Of a stretch of 13,437 nucleotides of DNA, positions 1 to 7,745 are shown one piece after another. The notes under the pieces are model-generated. The model did not search any database. It had not been told where the DNA came from and saw only the letters and a program-made list of their open reading frames with translations. Made by a program: the position numbers and the translations under genes. Origin of the DNA: Rhodospirillaceae bacterium (GTDB taxonomy: Bacteria; Pseudomonadota; Alphaproteobacteria; Rhodospirillales; 2-02-FULL-58-16); NCBI GenBank assembly GCA_013349695.1, contig DUZD01000050.1, forward strand, positions 1-13,437. The letters run 5' to 3'. Numbering within the stretch: position 1 is the stretch's first letter; each line of letters starts with the position of its first letter.

Positions 1-90
1 AACGAGAACCACCCCCACAGTGGACTCAAGTGGAGGTCACCTAGAGACTTCCTCAGAGCCCAGTCAAAAACCCGTCAGGGTGTCCGGTGA
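1..90 (+). CDS. IS3-family transposase (OrfB), C-terminal end only
   Basis: The window opens inside a reading frame whose last 29 codons read as the C-terminus of an IS3-family DDE transposase. Residues 1-17 (NENHPHSGLKWRSPRDF) match the family hallmark 'YN..RPHS.LG..SP..F' that closes the rve integrase domain. The TGA stop is at 88-90. The catalytic D, D and E residues and any OrfA partner lie to the left of the window, so intactness cannot be judged. The stop codon falls inside the presumed right terminal repeat, an arrangement found in IS3 elements. The protein would cut and join IS ends. Confidence comes from the motif alone, since only about 10% of the protein is visible. Confidence 0.8.
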   Translation, partial: NENHPHSGLKWRSPRDFLRAQSKTRQGVR

Positions 91-106
91 AATGGGGGCA
101 AGTCCA
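1..106 (+). mobile_element. Right end of an IS3-family insertion sequence
   Basis: The transposase tail is followed directly by a terminal-repeat-like sequence at about 79-106. Read on the minus strand it begins TGGACTTGCCCC and ends CACCGGACACC, resembling IS3-family termini that start TGA/TGG and carry a C-run followed by CCGGACA. The left end is outside the window, so the inverted repeat and the 3-4 bp target duplication cannot be checked. The boundary at 106 is an estimate. Confidence 0.65.
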
Positions 107-127
107 AGACAAGAGGTCAAAAGTTAG

Positions 128-651
128 TCAGGATTGAACCTTCTCCTCCGGCGGGCCTCGCTCGCAACATGGACAAAACGTAGCTTTTGCGGGGATGGTT
201 TCAGCACGGAATGGGCACCTCTTTTGTAGCTTCTTCCTTGATCTTTGGTGTTTTTTCCTCTTTTTCTTCTTTTCGGTGCAAAAAACGATGGAAAAAAAAC
301 CCTCATCACCTCCCAAATCTTTGGTTCTTCACCGATTGCCGCGGCAGGTCGGCTCGGGAGAATGGCCGCGAGGTCTCTCAAGAGAATAGGCGGGGCTTAC
401 TTTTTTGGGAGGCCTGAATACCCCAAGGCCTCCGGCGGGTGCTTTTTGTCAAGGACGGCCTTCAGGCCGCCGCGCCAGCGGCGCGAAGCGTCCTTTACGA
501 AAAGAGCGGCCGGCGGAGGCACCCTCGCGGCAAGGCGGGCTGATTTCCCCGGTAATCGGTGAAGAACCAAATCTTTTCCTCTCTTGAAAAAGCATATGGT
601 TATAACAGCACAATCTCGCCACGAACATAAACCGAGCGTCGATAACGCCAT
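128..651 (-). pseudogene. Decayed zinc-ribbon-like small ORF, split by a miniature element
   Basis: On the minus strand, 316-128 reads as a very basic stretch (runs of K and R) followed by RCPFRAETIPAKATFCPCCE. This closely resembles the zinc-ribbon pattern CPxCAExIPAxAxxCxxC, with the second cysteine replaced by Arg (CGT where TGT would be expected). The frame is interrupted upstream by the miniature element at 323-568. Removing that element and one 8-bp duplication joins it in frame to the minus-strand frame beginning at ATG 651, giving a continuous 89-codon frame that ends at the TGA at 130-128. Another frame over the same bases also looks protein-like (KIKEEATKE), so an extra frameshift is possible. 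Expression is doubtful. The function of an intact version is unknown; nucleic-acid binding is a guess from the basic composition. Confidence 0.35.
315..576. mobile_element. ISL3-like MITE with 8-bp target duplication
   Basis: The element proper is 323-568 (246 bp). Its ends are inverted repeats: left 323-340 begins GGTTCTTCACCGATT, and right 551-568 is its reverse complement with one mismatch. The 8 bases AAATCTTT occur immediately outside both ends (315-322 and 569-576), a perfect direct duplication. GG(T/C)TCTTC-type ends and 8-bp duplications are characteristic of the ISL3 family. There is no room for a transposase, so this is a non-autonomous miniature. The interior is GC-rich and itself imperfectly palindromic: about 427-457 pairs with about 489-520, so the transcript could form a long hairpin. 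Confidence 0.85.
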
Positions 652-679
652 AAGATGTTATGAGGGATGGGTCGATAAC
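638..679 (+). promoter_or_regulatory. Paired GTCGATAAC repeats around a dyad, upstream of the dehydrogenase promoter
   Basis: GTCGATAAC occurs exactly at 638-646 and 671-679, 33 bp apart (about three helical turns), in the same orientation. Between them lies a small dyad, CATAA-4-TTATG (649-662). The second copy ends one base before the putative -35 box at 681. This suits a dimeric or cooperative regulator of the glutamate dehydrogenase gene, but no known operator consensus is recognised. Confidence 0.3.
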
Positions 680-680
680 C

Positions 681-709
681 TTGTGCGGATTACGGGAAGT
701 CCTTGTAAT
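681..709 (+). promoter_or_regulatory. Putative sigma70-type promoter of the glutamate dehydrogenase gene
   Basis: TTGTGC (681-686) and TGTAAT (704-709) are separated by 17 bp and match the -35 and -10 consensus at four and five positions. Transcription would start near 716, giving a leader of about 64 nt before ATG 780. The region is AT-rich relative to the genes, as expected for a promoter. Confidence 0.4.
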
Positions 710-779
710 TGTCAATTTATGAGTTAGCTTTTCTTTCCAACTGCAAAAGCCGCCGGTGAAACCCTGGAAAGGCGCGAGC

Positions 780-3700
780 ATGCAACATAAAACGGAACAG
801 CAAAAGGCCAAGCTGATCAAAAAACTCGTCGGCGAGGCGAAAAAGCGCTGGCCCGGCAATCAACGAGCCGTCGCCGAGAATTTCATCCGCCAGTATTTCG
901 AGCATGTTCCGGCCGAGGTTATTGTCGGCGGCGATCCAGCCGACCTTTTCGGCTCCGTCAGGGCGCATTGGACGTTCGGCGCCAGCCGCCCTCCCGGCAA
1001 GGCCAAGGTCCGCGTTTACAATCCCTCGCCGGCGAGGATGGGTTGGCATTCGCAACACACGGTGGTTGAAACCATCACTGACGACATGCCGTTCCTGGTC
1101 GATTCCGTCGTTGCCGAATTGCACCGCCAGGAACTTTCCGTCCATACGGTCATTCACCCGATTGTCCGGCTCCGCCGCGGCAAGTCCGGAAACCTGCGGG
1201 AAGTCCTGGGGCCCGGCGCGCCCGCCAACGCCGCCGCCGCCGAATCCTTCATGCACATCGAGGTCACCCGCCAATCCACCAACAGATTGAAAGAGATCCA
1301 GGCCGGCTTGGAAGCCGTTCTCGGCGATATCCGCGCCGTTATCGAGGACTGGCGGGACATGCGCGAGAAAATGGCCGAGGTCGTCGTCGAGCTGGAAAAT
1401 CGGCCGGCCACCAAACTAGCCGCCGAAGATGTCAACGAGGTGCGGGATTTCCTCTGCTGGGCCCACGCCAACAATTTCACTTTCCTGGGCTTCCGCGAAT
1501 ACCTTTACAAGGAAAGCGGCGGCAAGGCGATCGTTCGCATCAATCCGAAAAAGGGACTGGGCATTTTGCGCGATCCCAATGTCACCGTCTTCCGGGAACT
1601 GAGCGCTCTCGTCAAACAGCCCGGCCTTTTAATGGTCACCAAGACAAACCAGCGCTCGACCATCCACCGCCCGGTGCATATGGACGCCATAGGAATCAAG
1701 TGCCTTGATTCGAAAGGCAAGGCGATCGGCCAGCACCTGTTCGTCGGTCTTTTCACCTCGTCGGCCTATCACAGCAGTCCCCGCGAAATTCCCTTTTTGA
1801 GACGCAAGGTGCTGAAGATTTTCGAACGCGCCGGCATGCCGCCGACCAGCCACGACGGCAAGGCGCTGCTCAACGTTCTCGAGACCTTTCCCCGCGACGA
1901 GCTGTTCCAGGCCACGGAAGAGCACATGTTCTTGACCTGCCTGGGGATCATGAACCTTCATGAACGTCCGCGAGTCGCCTTGTTCATCCGCCGCGACGAA
2001 TACGAACGTTTCGTTTCCTGCCTCGTCTACATTCCGCGCGATCTTTTCTCCACCGATCTTCGCGGCCGCTTGCATGACATCCTGGAAGAGGCTTTCGCCG
2101 GCAAGGTGACGGCCCATTACTCCCAACTGGGCGAGACGCTATTGGCGCGCCTTCATACGATCATCCGGACGACGCCGGGGCGCATTCCCGATTACGACGC
2201 CGACGAAATCGAAGCCCGCCTGGCCGACGCGGCGCGGACGTGGAGCGATCATTTGCAACAGGCCCTCGTCGACGCCCACGGCGAAGAAAAAGGGGCGGCA
2301 CTTCACCTGCGTTACCGGCGGGCCTTCCGCTCCGGCTATCGCGAGCGGTTCGACGCCGAGACGGCTCTCGCCGACATCGCCAAGGTGGAGCAGACCCTCG
2401 ACACCGGCGAACTGGGCATGAGCCTCCGCGGGCCGGCGGCGGCGGCGGCGAACATATTCTGGTTCAAGGTTTACCACCCCGAGCAACCGATCCCCCTGTC
2501 CGATGTCCTGCCGATGTTGGAGCACATGGGACTGAAGGTGATTACCGAGATCCCCTATGCCATCCACCCCGAGAACCGTGATGTCCGTTTGGTGATGATC
2601 CATGATTTCAAGCTCGAAACCCGGAACGCCGCCGGCGTCGACCTCGATTCCATCCGCGACAATTTCAAGGATGCTTTCGCCCGCGTCTGGCGCGGCGAGG
2701 TCGAAAGCGACGGTTTCAATGCTCTCGTCCTCGGCGCCGGGTTGACTTGGCGACAGGTCGTCGTGCTCAGGGCTTACTGCAAGTATTTGCGGCAGGCGGG
2801 ATGCGCCTTTTCCCAGGCCTACATGGAACAAACTCTGGCCAATAATCCGCTGATGACCCGTCTGTTCGTCGAACTTTTCCAGGCTACCTTCGACCCGGCG
2901 GTCGGCAAGGACGCCGGAAACCGCGCTAAAAAGATCGGCAAAAAACTGCTCAAGGGACTGGAGGCGGTGGCCAGCGCCGACGAAGACCGTATCTTGCGCC
3001 GTTACCTGAACCTGATCGAATGTACCTTGCGGACCAATTTTTTCCAGCAAGAAGACGCCGGCGGGCCGAAGCCTTACCTTTCGTTCAAACTGGATAGCCG
3101 GCAAGTCGACGAACTGCCGTTGCCGAGGCCGTTCCGCGAGATCTTCGTCTACTGCCCGCGTGTCGAAGGCATCCACCTGCGCTTCGGCAAGGTCGCCCGC
3201 GGCGGCCTGCGCTGGTCGGACCGGCGCGAAGACTTCCGCACCGAAATCCTCGGCCTGGTCAAGGCGCAGCAGGTAAAAAACGCCGTCATCGTGCCGGTCG
3301 GATCGAAAGGCGGTTTCGTCGTCAAACGCCCGCCCGATGGCGGCGACCGGGAAGCCCTGATCGATGAAGGCATCGAATGCTACCGGACCTTCATCCGCGG
3401 CCTGCTCGACATCACCGACAACCGCAAAGGCAACAAGGTCGCGGCTCCCGAAAACGTCGTCCGCCTGGACGATGACGATCCTTATCTGGTGGTCGCGGCG
3501 GACAAGGGCACGGCGGCCTTTTCCGACATCGCCAACACGATTTCGAAGGCTTACGGCTTCTGGCTCGGCGATGCCTTCGCCTCGGGCGGCGGTGCCGGAT
3601 ATGACCACAAAAAAATGGCCATCACCGCCCGCGGCGCCTGGGAATCGGTGAAAAGGCACTTCCGCGAGTTGGGCCTCGACATCCAGGAACAAAATTTCAC

Positions 3701-5594
3701 CGTTCTCGGCGTCGGCGACATGTCGGGAGACGTCTTCGGCAACGGCATGTTGCTTTCGCCCCGCATCAAGCTGATCGGCGCTTTCAACCACCGCCACATT
3801 TTCGTCGATCCCGACCCCCATCCGGCGACCGGTATTGGCGAACGCAAGCGCCTGTTCGGGCTTCCGCGCTCGAGCTGGAACGACTACGACGGCAAACTGA
3901 TTTCCAAGGGCGGCGGGGTCTTCGATCGCCACGCCAAGTCGTTGACGCTCTCGCCCGAGATCAAGAAACGCTTCAACATCACCAAGAACCGCGTTACCCC
4001 CAACGAACTGATCAGGGCACTGTTGGCCGCCCAGGTGGACCTCCTGTGGTTCGCCGGCATTGGCACCTACGTCAAAAGCTCCGGCGAGAGCGCCGCCGAA
4101 GTCGGCGACCGCGCCAATGACGCCGTCCGCGTCGATGTGCCGGCCTTGCGCTGCCGGGTCATCGGCGAGGGGGCTAATCTCGGCGTCACCCAACGCGCCC
4201 GCATCGAATTCGCCCTTGGCGGCGGCCGCGTCTACACCGATTTCATCGACAATTCGGCTGGCGTCGACTGCTCCGATCACGAAGTCAACATCAAGTTGCT
4301 TTTGGACCAACTGGCCGCCGCCGGCGAGATGACCCGAAAACAGCGCAACGCGTTGCTCGTCAGGATGACCGGCGAGGTGGCCGAATTGGTGCTCAGGGAC
4401 AACTATCTACAGTCCCAAGCGATTAACCTGATCGATGCCAACCGGTTAAGGGTCTTCGACGATCAGGTCCGCTTGATGCGCCTGCTGGAAAAAAAAGGCC
4501 GGCTCAACCGCGAAGTGGAGTTCCTCCCCGACGACGAGACCCTGGGCGAACGGGCGGCGGCCAAACAGGGACTGGCCGCGCCGGAAATCTCCGTGCTCAT
4601 GTGTTACAGCAAGATCTGGCTTTACGACGAGCTTGTGCAATCGGACCTTCCCGACGATCCGTATCTGGCCGCCGATCTGATCGGCTATTTCCCGGCGCCG
4701 TTGCGGCGAAAATACAAAAAGGCCATCGGCGGCCACCGCTTGCGCCGCGAGATCATCGCCACCCGCGTCACCAACAGCATGATCAACCGGGTCGGCGGCA
4801 CGTTCGTCCATCACTTTTCGGAACGGTCCGGCTTGCCGTCCAGCACGATCGCCAGGGCCTACATCATTACCCGCGAAGTCTTCGCCATCAGGGGCCTTTG
4901 GCAAGCCATCGAAGATCTTGACAATGTGGTCCCCGCCTCGATCCAGACCGCCATGTTTCTCGCCATCAACCGGCTGATCGACTGGGGAACCTTGTGGTTC
5001 CTGCGCCACGGCAAGCGGCCCTTGGACATCGGCGCCTGCGCCTGCGAATTCACCAAGGGCATCGAGGCGTTGGTGGCCGGATTGGACGGCGTTCTTCCCA
5101 GCCGGTACCGTGACGACGTCGGCGAACGCGCCCAGCCTTTTACGAAAAATGGTGTACCCGAAGACCTGGCCTTGCGGGTCGCCGGACTGGTCAATTTGTA
5201 CGCGGCTTGCGACATCGTCTGCCTGGCCGGCGGCCGGAAAGTTGCCGTCATTGCCGTCGCCCAGCTTTACTTCGCGGTCGGAACCCGGTTCATGATGGGG
5301 CACCTGCGCGCCGCCTCCGAGCGGATGGATTCCCAGACCTATTGGCAAAAACTGGCGGTGGCGGCGCTGGTCGAGGAGATTTACGACCACCAGCTGGCTC
5401 TCACCGCCCAGATTCTCGATTCCGCCGACGGGGCGGTGGCCGTCGATAAAGCCATCGCCATCTGGGAGGACAAAAACCGGGCCGCCGTCGAGCGCACCGA
5501 TCAACTTTTAGCCGAACTGGGAGCTTCGGAAATCAACGACTTGTCGATGATCGCCGTCGCCAGCCGTCAATTGCGCGCCATGGCCGAGAGCTAG
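780..5594 (+). CDS. gdhZ: NAD-specific glutamate dehydrogenase, large (180 kDa) class
   Basis: Catalyses oxidative deamination of L-glutamate to 2-oxoglutarate and ammonium with NAD+ in the cytoplasm, feeding glutamate carbon into the TCA cycle. The 1604-residue product belongs to the L_180 class (Bac_GDH; gdhZ in Caulobacter, gdhB in Pseudomonas), usually about 1550-1650 residues. The N-terminal ~700 residues form the regulatory ACT-like region. The catalytic core contains GKVARGGLRWSDRREDFR (about 800-820), then PVGSKGGF with the presumed catalytic Lys843. GVGDMSGDVFGNG (about 977-990) and GEGANLGVTQRARIEF (about 1130) follow in the nucleotide-binding domain. ATG 780 is preferred because GGAAAGG (766-772) sits 7 bp upstream; an in-frame GTG at 756 would add eight residues. 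The frame is intact, and a transporter gene follows with a one-base overlap. Confidence 0.97.
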   Translation: MQHKTEQQKAKLIKKLVGEAKKRWPGNQRAVAENFIRQYFEHVPAEVIVGGDPADLFGSVRAHWTFGASRPPGKAKVRVYNPSPARMGWHSQHTVVETITDDMPFLVDSVVAELHRQELSVHTVIHPIVRLRRGKSGNLREVLGPGAPANAAAAESFMHIEVTRQSTNRLKEIQAGLEAVLGDIRAVIEDWRDMREKMAEVVVELENRPATKLAAEDVNEVRDFLCWAHANNFTFLGFREYLYKESGGKAIVRINPKKGLGILRDPNVTVFRELSALVKQPGLLMVTKTNQRSTIHRPVHMDAIGIKCLDSKGKAIGQHLFVGLFTSSAYHSSPREIPFLRRKVLKIFERAGMPPTSHDGKALLNVLETFPRDELFQATEEHMFLTCLGIMNLHERPRVALFIRRDEYERFVSCLVYIPRDLFSTDLRGRLHDILEEAFAGKVTAHYSQLGETLLARLHTIIRTTPGRIPDYDADEIEARLADAARTWSDHLQQALVDAHGEEKGAALHLRYRRAFRSGYRERFDAETALADIAKVEQTLDTGELGMSLRGPAAAAANIFWFKVYHPEQPIPLSDVLPMLEHMGLKVITEIPYAIHPENRDVRLVMIHDFKLETRNAAGVDLDSIRDNFKDAFARVWRGEVESDGFNALVLGAGLTWRQVVVLRAYCKYLRQAGCAFSQAYMEQTLANNPLMTRLFVELFQATFDPAVGKDAGNRAKKIGKKLLKGLEAVASADEDRILRRYLNLIECTLRTNFFQQEDAGGPKPYLSFKLDSRQVDELPLPRPFREIFVYCPRVEGIHLRFGKVARGGLRWSDRREDFRTEILGLVKAQQVKNAVIVPVGSKGGFVVKRPPDGGDREALIDEGIECYRTFIRGLLDITDNRKGNKVAAPENVVRLDDDDPYLVVAADKGTAAFSDIANTISKAYGFWLGDAFASGGGAGYDHKKMAITARGAWESVKRHFRELGLDIQEQNFTVLGVGDMSGDVFGNGMLLSPRIKLIGAFNHRHIFVDPDPHPATGIGERKRLFGLPRSSWNDYDGKLISKGGGVFDRHAKSLTLSPEIKKRFNITKNRVTPNELIRALLAAQVDLLWFAGIGTYVKSSGESAAEVGDRANDAVRVDVPALRCRVIGEGANLGVTQRARIEFALGGGRVYTDFIDNSAGVDCSDHEVNIKLLLDQLAAAGEMTRKQRNALLVRMTGEVAELVLRDNYLQSQAINLIDANRLRVFDDQVRLMRLLEKKGRLNREVEFLPDDETLGERAAAKQGLAAPEISVLMCYSKIWLYDELVQSDLPDDPYLAADLIGYFPAPLRRKYKKAIGGHRLRREIIATRVTNSMINRVGGTFVHHFSERSGLPSSTIARAYIITREVFAIRGLWQAIEDLDNVVPASIQTAMFLAINRLIDWGTLWFLRHGKRPLDIGACACEFTKGIEALVAGLDGVLPSRYRDDVGERAQPFTKNGVPEDLALRVAGLVNLYAACDIVCLAGGRKVAVIAVAQLYFAVGTRFMMGHLRAASERMDSQTYWQKLAVAALVEEIYDHQLALTAQILDSADGAVAVDKAIAIWEDKNRAAVERTDQLLAELGASEINDLSMIAVASRQLRAMAES

Positions 5595-6895
5595 TGGTCG
5601 AAACCCCTTTCCGGGGCGGGGAAACGGCGGGTGAAACAAGCATCGCGCCTTTCCGCGCCCTGTTCGCCTGGTGTTTGTTCGACTGGGCCAATTCGGCCTT
5701 TCCGACCGTCATCATCACTTTCGTCTTCGCCGCCTACTTCACCCAAGCGGTGGCCGCCGACGTGGTGACGGGGACCGCTCAATGGGGGTACGCGATGGCC
5801 GCCTCGGCCTTTGCCGTGGCCCTTTCAGCGCCTTTTTGCGGCGCCATGGCCGATCACTCGGGGCGTCGGAAACCGTGGCTTCTGGCCTTGACCGCTCTTT
5901 GCGTCGCCGCCACCGCCCTGCTTTGGTTCACCCGCCCGGATCCGGCCGACGCCCTTTGGGCCCTGGTCTGCGTCGGTGTCGCCAATTTCGCGTTTGAAAT
6001 GGGTATGGTGTTCTACAACTCGATGCTGCCGGATTTGAGCCCCAAGGCCAGGATCGGACGGATTTCCGGTTGGGGTTGGGGACTGGGCTACGCCGGCGGC
6101 CTGGTCTGCTTGGGCCTCGTTTTGGCCGGTTTCGTGCAGGCCGACGATCCCTGGTTCGGCCTTGCCAAGGACTCGGCCCAGAACCTGCGCGCGGTGGCGC
6201 CGTTGACCGCCGTCTGGTTCGCCGTCTTCGCGGTGCCGCTGTTCGCCCTGACCCCCGATGCCGCGGCCACCGGTATCGGGGCCGGGGAAGTGTTCCGCCG
6301 CGGCGTGGCGGCCCTGTGGGAGACCCTCAAACATATAAAGGACTATGCCCAAATCGCCCGCTTCCTGTTGGCCCGGATGATCTACACCGACGGACTCAAC
6401 ACCCTTTTCGCCTTCGGCGGCATTTACGCCGCCGGCACCTTCGGCATGGATTTCTCCGAACTGATTATTTTCGGCATCGGGATTAACCTCACCGCCGGCC
6501 TTGGCGCCGGCCTTTTCGCCTGGATCGACGACTGGATAGGCCCGAAACGGACCATTCTCATCGCCGTCGCGGCCTTGACCCTGTTCGGCGGGGCTTTGCT
6601 GTTTGTCCAGTCGAAGACTCTTTTCTGGGTTTTCGGCCTGCCGCTGGGTATTTTCGTCGGCCCGGCGCAAGCGGCCAGCCGCTCGATGATGGCGCGCCTG
6701 GCACCAGCGCGGCGGCGCGCCGAAATGTTCGGGCTCTACGCGCTTTCCGGCAAGGCGACGGCCTTCCTGGGTCCGGTGGTGCTGGCCTGGATGACCGCCT
6801 ACGCCGGCAGCCAGCGGGCCGGCATGGCGACGATTCTGGTTTTTTTAATCACCGGAATGGTATTGCTTTGGCCGGTTTCCGATTCCCGGTGTTGA
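5594..6895 (+). CDS. UMF1-family MFS transporter (Atg22-like)
   Basis: A 433-residue inner-membrane protein of the major facilitator superfamily, UMF1 branch, related to the fungal vacuolar effluxer Atg22. The diagnostic N-terminal motif FDWANSAFPTVIITFVFAAY begins near residue 29. About 11-12 hydrophobic segments are visible, and a charged MFS loop (ADHSGRRKP) follows TM2. Substrates of bacterial members are not established; Atg22 exports amino acids, and the neighbouring glutamate dehydrogenase makes amino-acid transport a reasonable but unproven guess. The start is GTG at 5594, sharing one base with the preceding TAG stop (TAGTG), which suggests translational coupling. GAGAG inside the upstream gene (5586-5590) may serve as the ribosome-binding site. 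No truncation is visible. Confidence 0.9.
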   Translation: MVETPFRGGETAGETSIAPFRALFAWCLFDWANSAFPTVIITFVFAAYFTQAVAADVVTGTAQWGYAMAASAFAVALSAPFCGAMADHSGRRKPWLLALTALCVAATALLWFTRPDPADALWALVCVGVANFAFEMGMVFYNSMLPDLSPKARIGRISGWGWGLGYAGGLVCLGLVLAGFVQADDPWFGLAKDSAQNLRAVAPLTAVWFAVFAVPLFALTPDAAATGIGAGEVFRRGVAALWETLKHIKDYAQIARFLLARMIYTDGLNTLFAFGGIYAAGTFGMDFSELIIFGIGINLTAGLGAGLFAWIDDWIGPKRTILIAVAALTLFGGALLFVQSKTLFWVFGLPLGIFVGPAQAASRSMMARLAPARRRAEMFGLYALSGKATAFLGPVVLAWMTAYAGSQRAGMATILVFLITGMVLLWPVSDSRC

Positions 6896-6923
6896 ATCAT
6901 CGGGCGTTGAACCAAAACCGAGA

Positions 6924-7562
6924 ATGAAGCAGACTTCTCTCATGACCTTTCCCGACAGCAAATATTCCGACATCGCCGCCTACTGCGACGACTATTTCCA
7001 GCAAACGAAAACCGCCGCCGCCGGTGTCGACCGACAGCGGTTGGCTGAAGCGGCGGAACTGCTGGAGGCGGCCTATCAGCGGGGCGCCACCCTCTACGTT
7101 TGCGGCAACGGCGGCTCGGCCGCCATCGCCAACACTTTTGTTTGCGATCACGCCAAGCTGATCCAGACCGATACCAATCTCGTTCCCCGCGTGGTCTCTC
7201 TTAGCGCCAATATCCCGATGATGACCGCCATCGCCAACGATATTTCCTACGATGACGTCTTCGTCTACCAATTGCGCACCTCGGCCCGGCACGGTGATGT
7301 GTTGCTGAGCGTTAGTTCGTCGGGGGATTCCGAGAATGTCGTCAAGGCGGCGGCGTGGGCGCGGCAAAACAAGCTCGAGGTCATCGCCTTCACCGGATTT
7401 AACGGCGGGCGCGGCGGCGAACTGGCGAGCGTGCATGTCCACGTCGAGGCCGACAATTACGGCGTCATCGAGGATACCCATCAATCGCTGATGCACATCC
7501 TCGCCCATTTCATCCGCCAGAACCGGATGAGCGAGGATCTCATCGCCGCCCGCAAGTTCTGA
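6924..7562 (+). CDS. gmhA: SIS-domain phosphosugar isomerase, GmhA-like
   Basis: A 212-residue single SIS-domain protein resembling D-sedoheptulose-7-phosphate isomerase, the first step of ADP-/GDP-heptose synthesis for lipopolysaccharide. Phosphosugar-binding motifs are CGNGGSAA (60-67) and SVSSSGDSENV (129-139). The C-terminal helix EDTHQSLMHIL (183-193) matches the GmhA active-site helix. Compared from memory with E. coli GmhA, the His61/Glu65/Gln172/His180 set maps to about Thr71, Asp75, Glu183 and His191, so metal-site chemistry or substrate may differ. It starts 28 bp after the transporter stop. ATG 6924 is used, preceded by a weak GAG; ATG 6942 would shorten it by six residues. No other heptose gene is in the window, so the exact substrate is unproven. 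Confidence 0.82.
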   Translation: MKQTSLMTFPDSKYSDIAAYCDDYFQQTKTAAAGVDRQRLAEAAELLEAAYQRGATLYVCGNGGSAAIANTFVCDHAKLIQTDTNLVPRVVSLSANIPMMTAIANDISYDDVFVYQLRTSARHGDVLLSVSSSGDSENVVKAAAWARQNKLEVIAFTGFNGGRGGELASVHVHVEADNYGVIEDTHQSLMHILAHFIRQNRMSEDLIAARKF

Positions 7563-7745
7563 TACCGATTTCCAGCCAATTTGGCTGATGCGCTCCAAGG
7601 GCGGCAGATGTTGCCCAGAACCATCCCTCCATTCGCCGAAAGTTATGCATTAGACGTTTGATTTATTATGTTTTTCGTCATGGCATGGGGCTTGCTTTTA
7701 AAAAACAAAAATCAACATGAAAACAGGACGGGAAGAGAGGTTCCG

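Noticed and set aside
187..562. Several short plus-strand frames across the MITE and its flank
   Set aside because: They run across the element boundary and homopolymer tracts and have no motif; the inverted repeats and target duplication explain the sequence better.
2139..4310. A 723-codon open frame on the minus strand opposite the glutamate dehydrogenase gene
   Set aside because: It mirrors a GC-rich gene with strong codon-position bias, shows no recognisable domain, and lies wholly antisense to a well-supported protein.
4446..5504. A 352-codon minus-strand frame over the 3' part of the dehydrogenase gene
   Set aside because: It has the same antisense shadow character, with no motif and no promoter or ribosome-binding context.
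5825..6670. A 281-codon minus-strand frame opposite the transporter gene
   Set aside because: Its polar, Gly/Gln/Glu-rich composition is the complement of membrane-helix codons, and no family is recognised.
7572..7618. Small dyads after the isomerase gene (CAGCCAA/TTGGCTG at about 7576-7590) considered as a terminator
   Set aside because: No T-run follows, so intrinsic termination is not supported.
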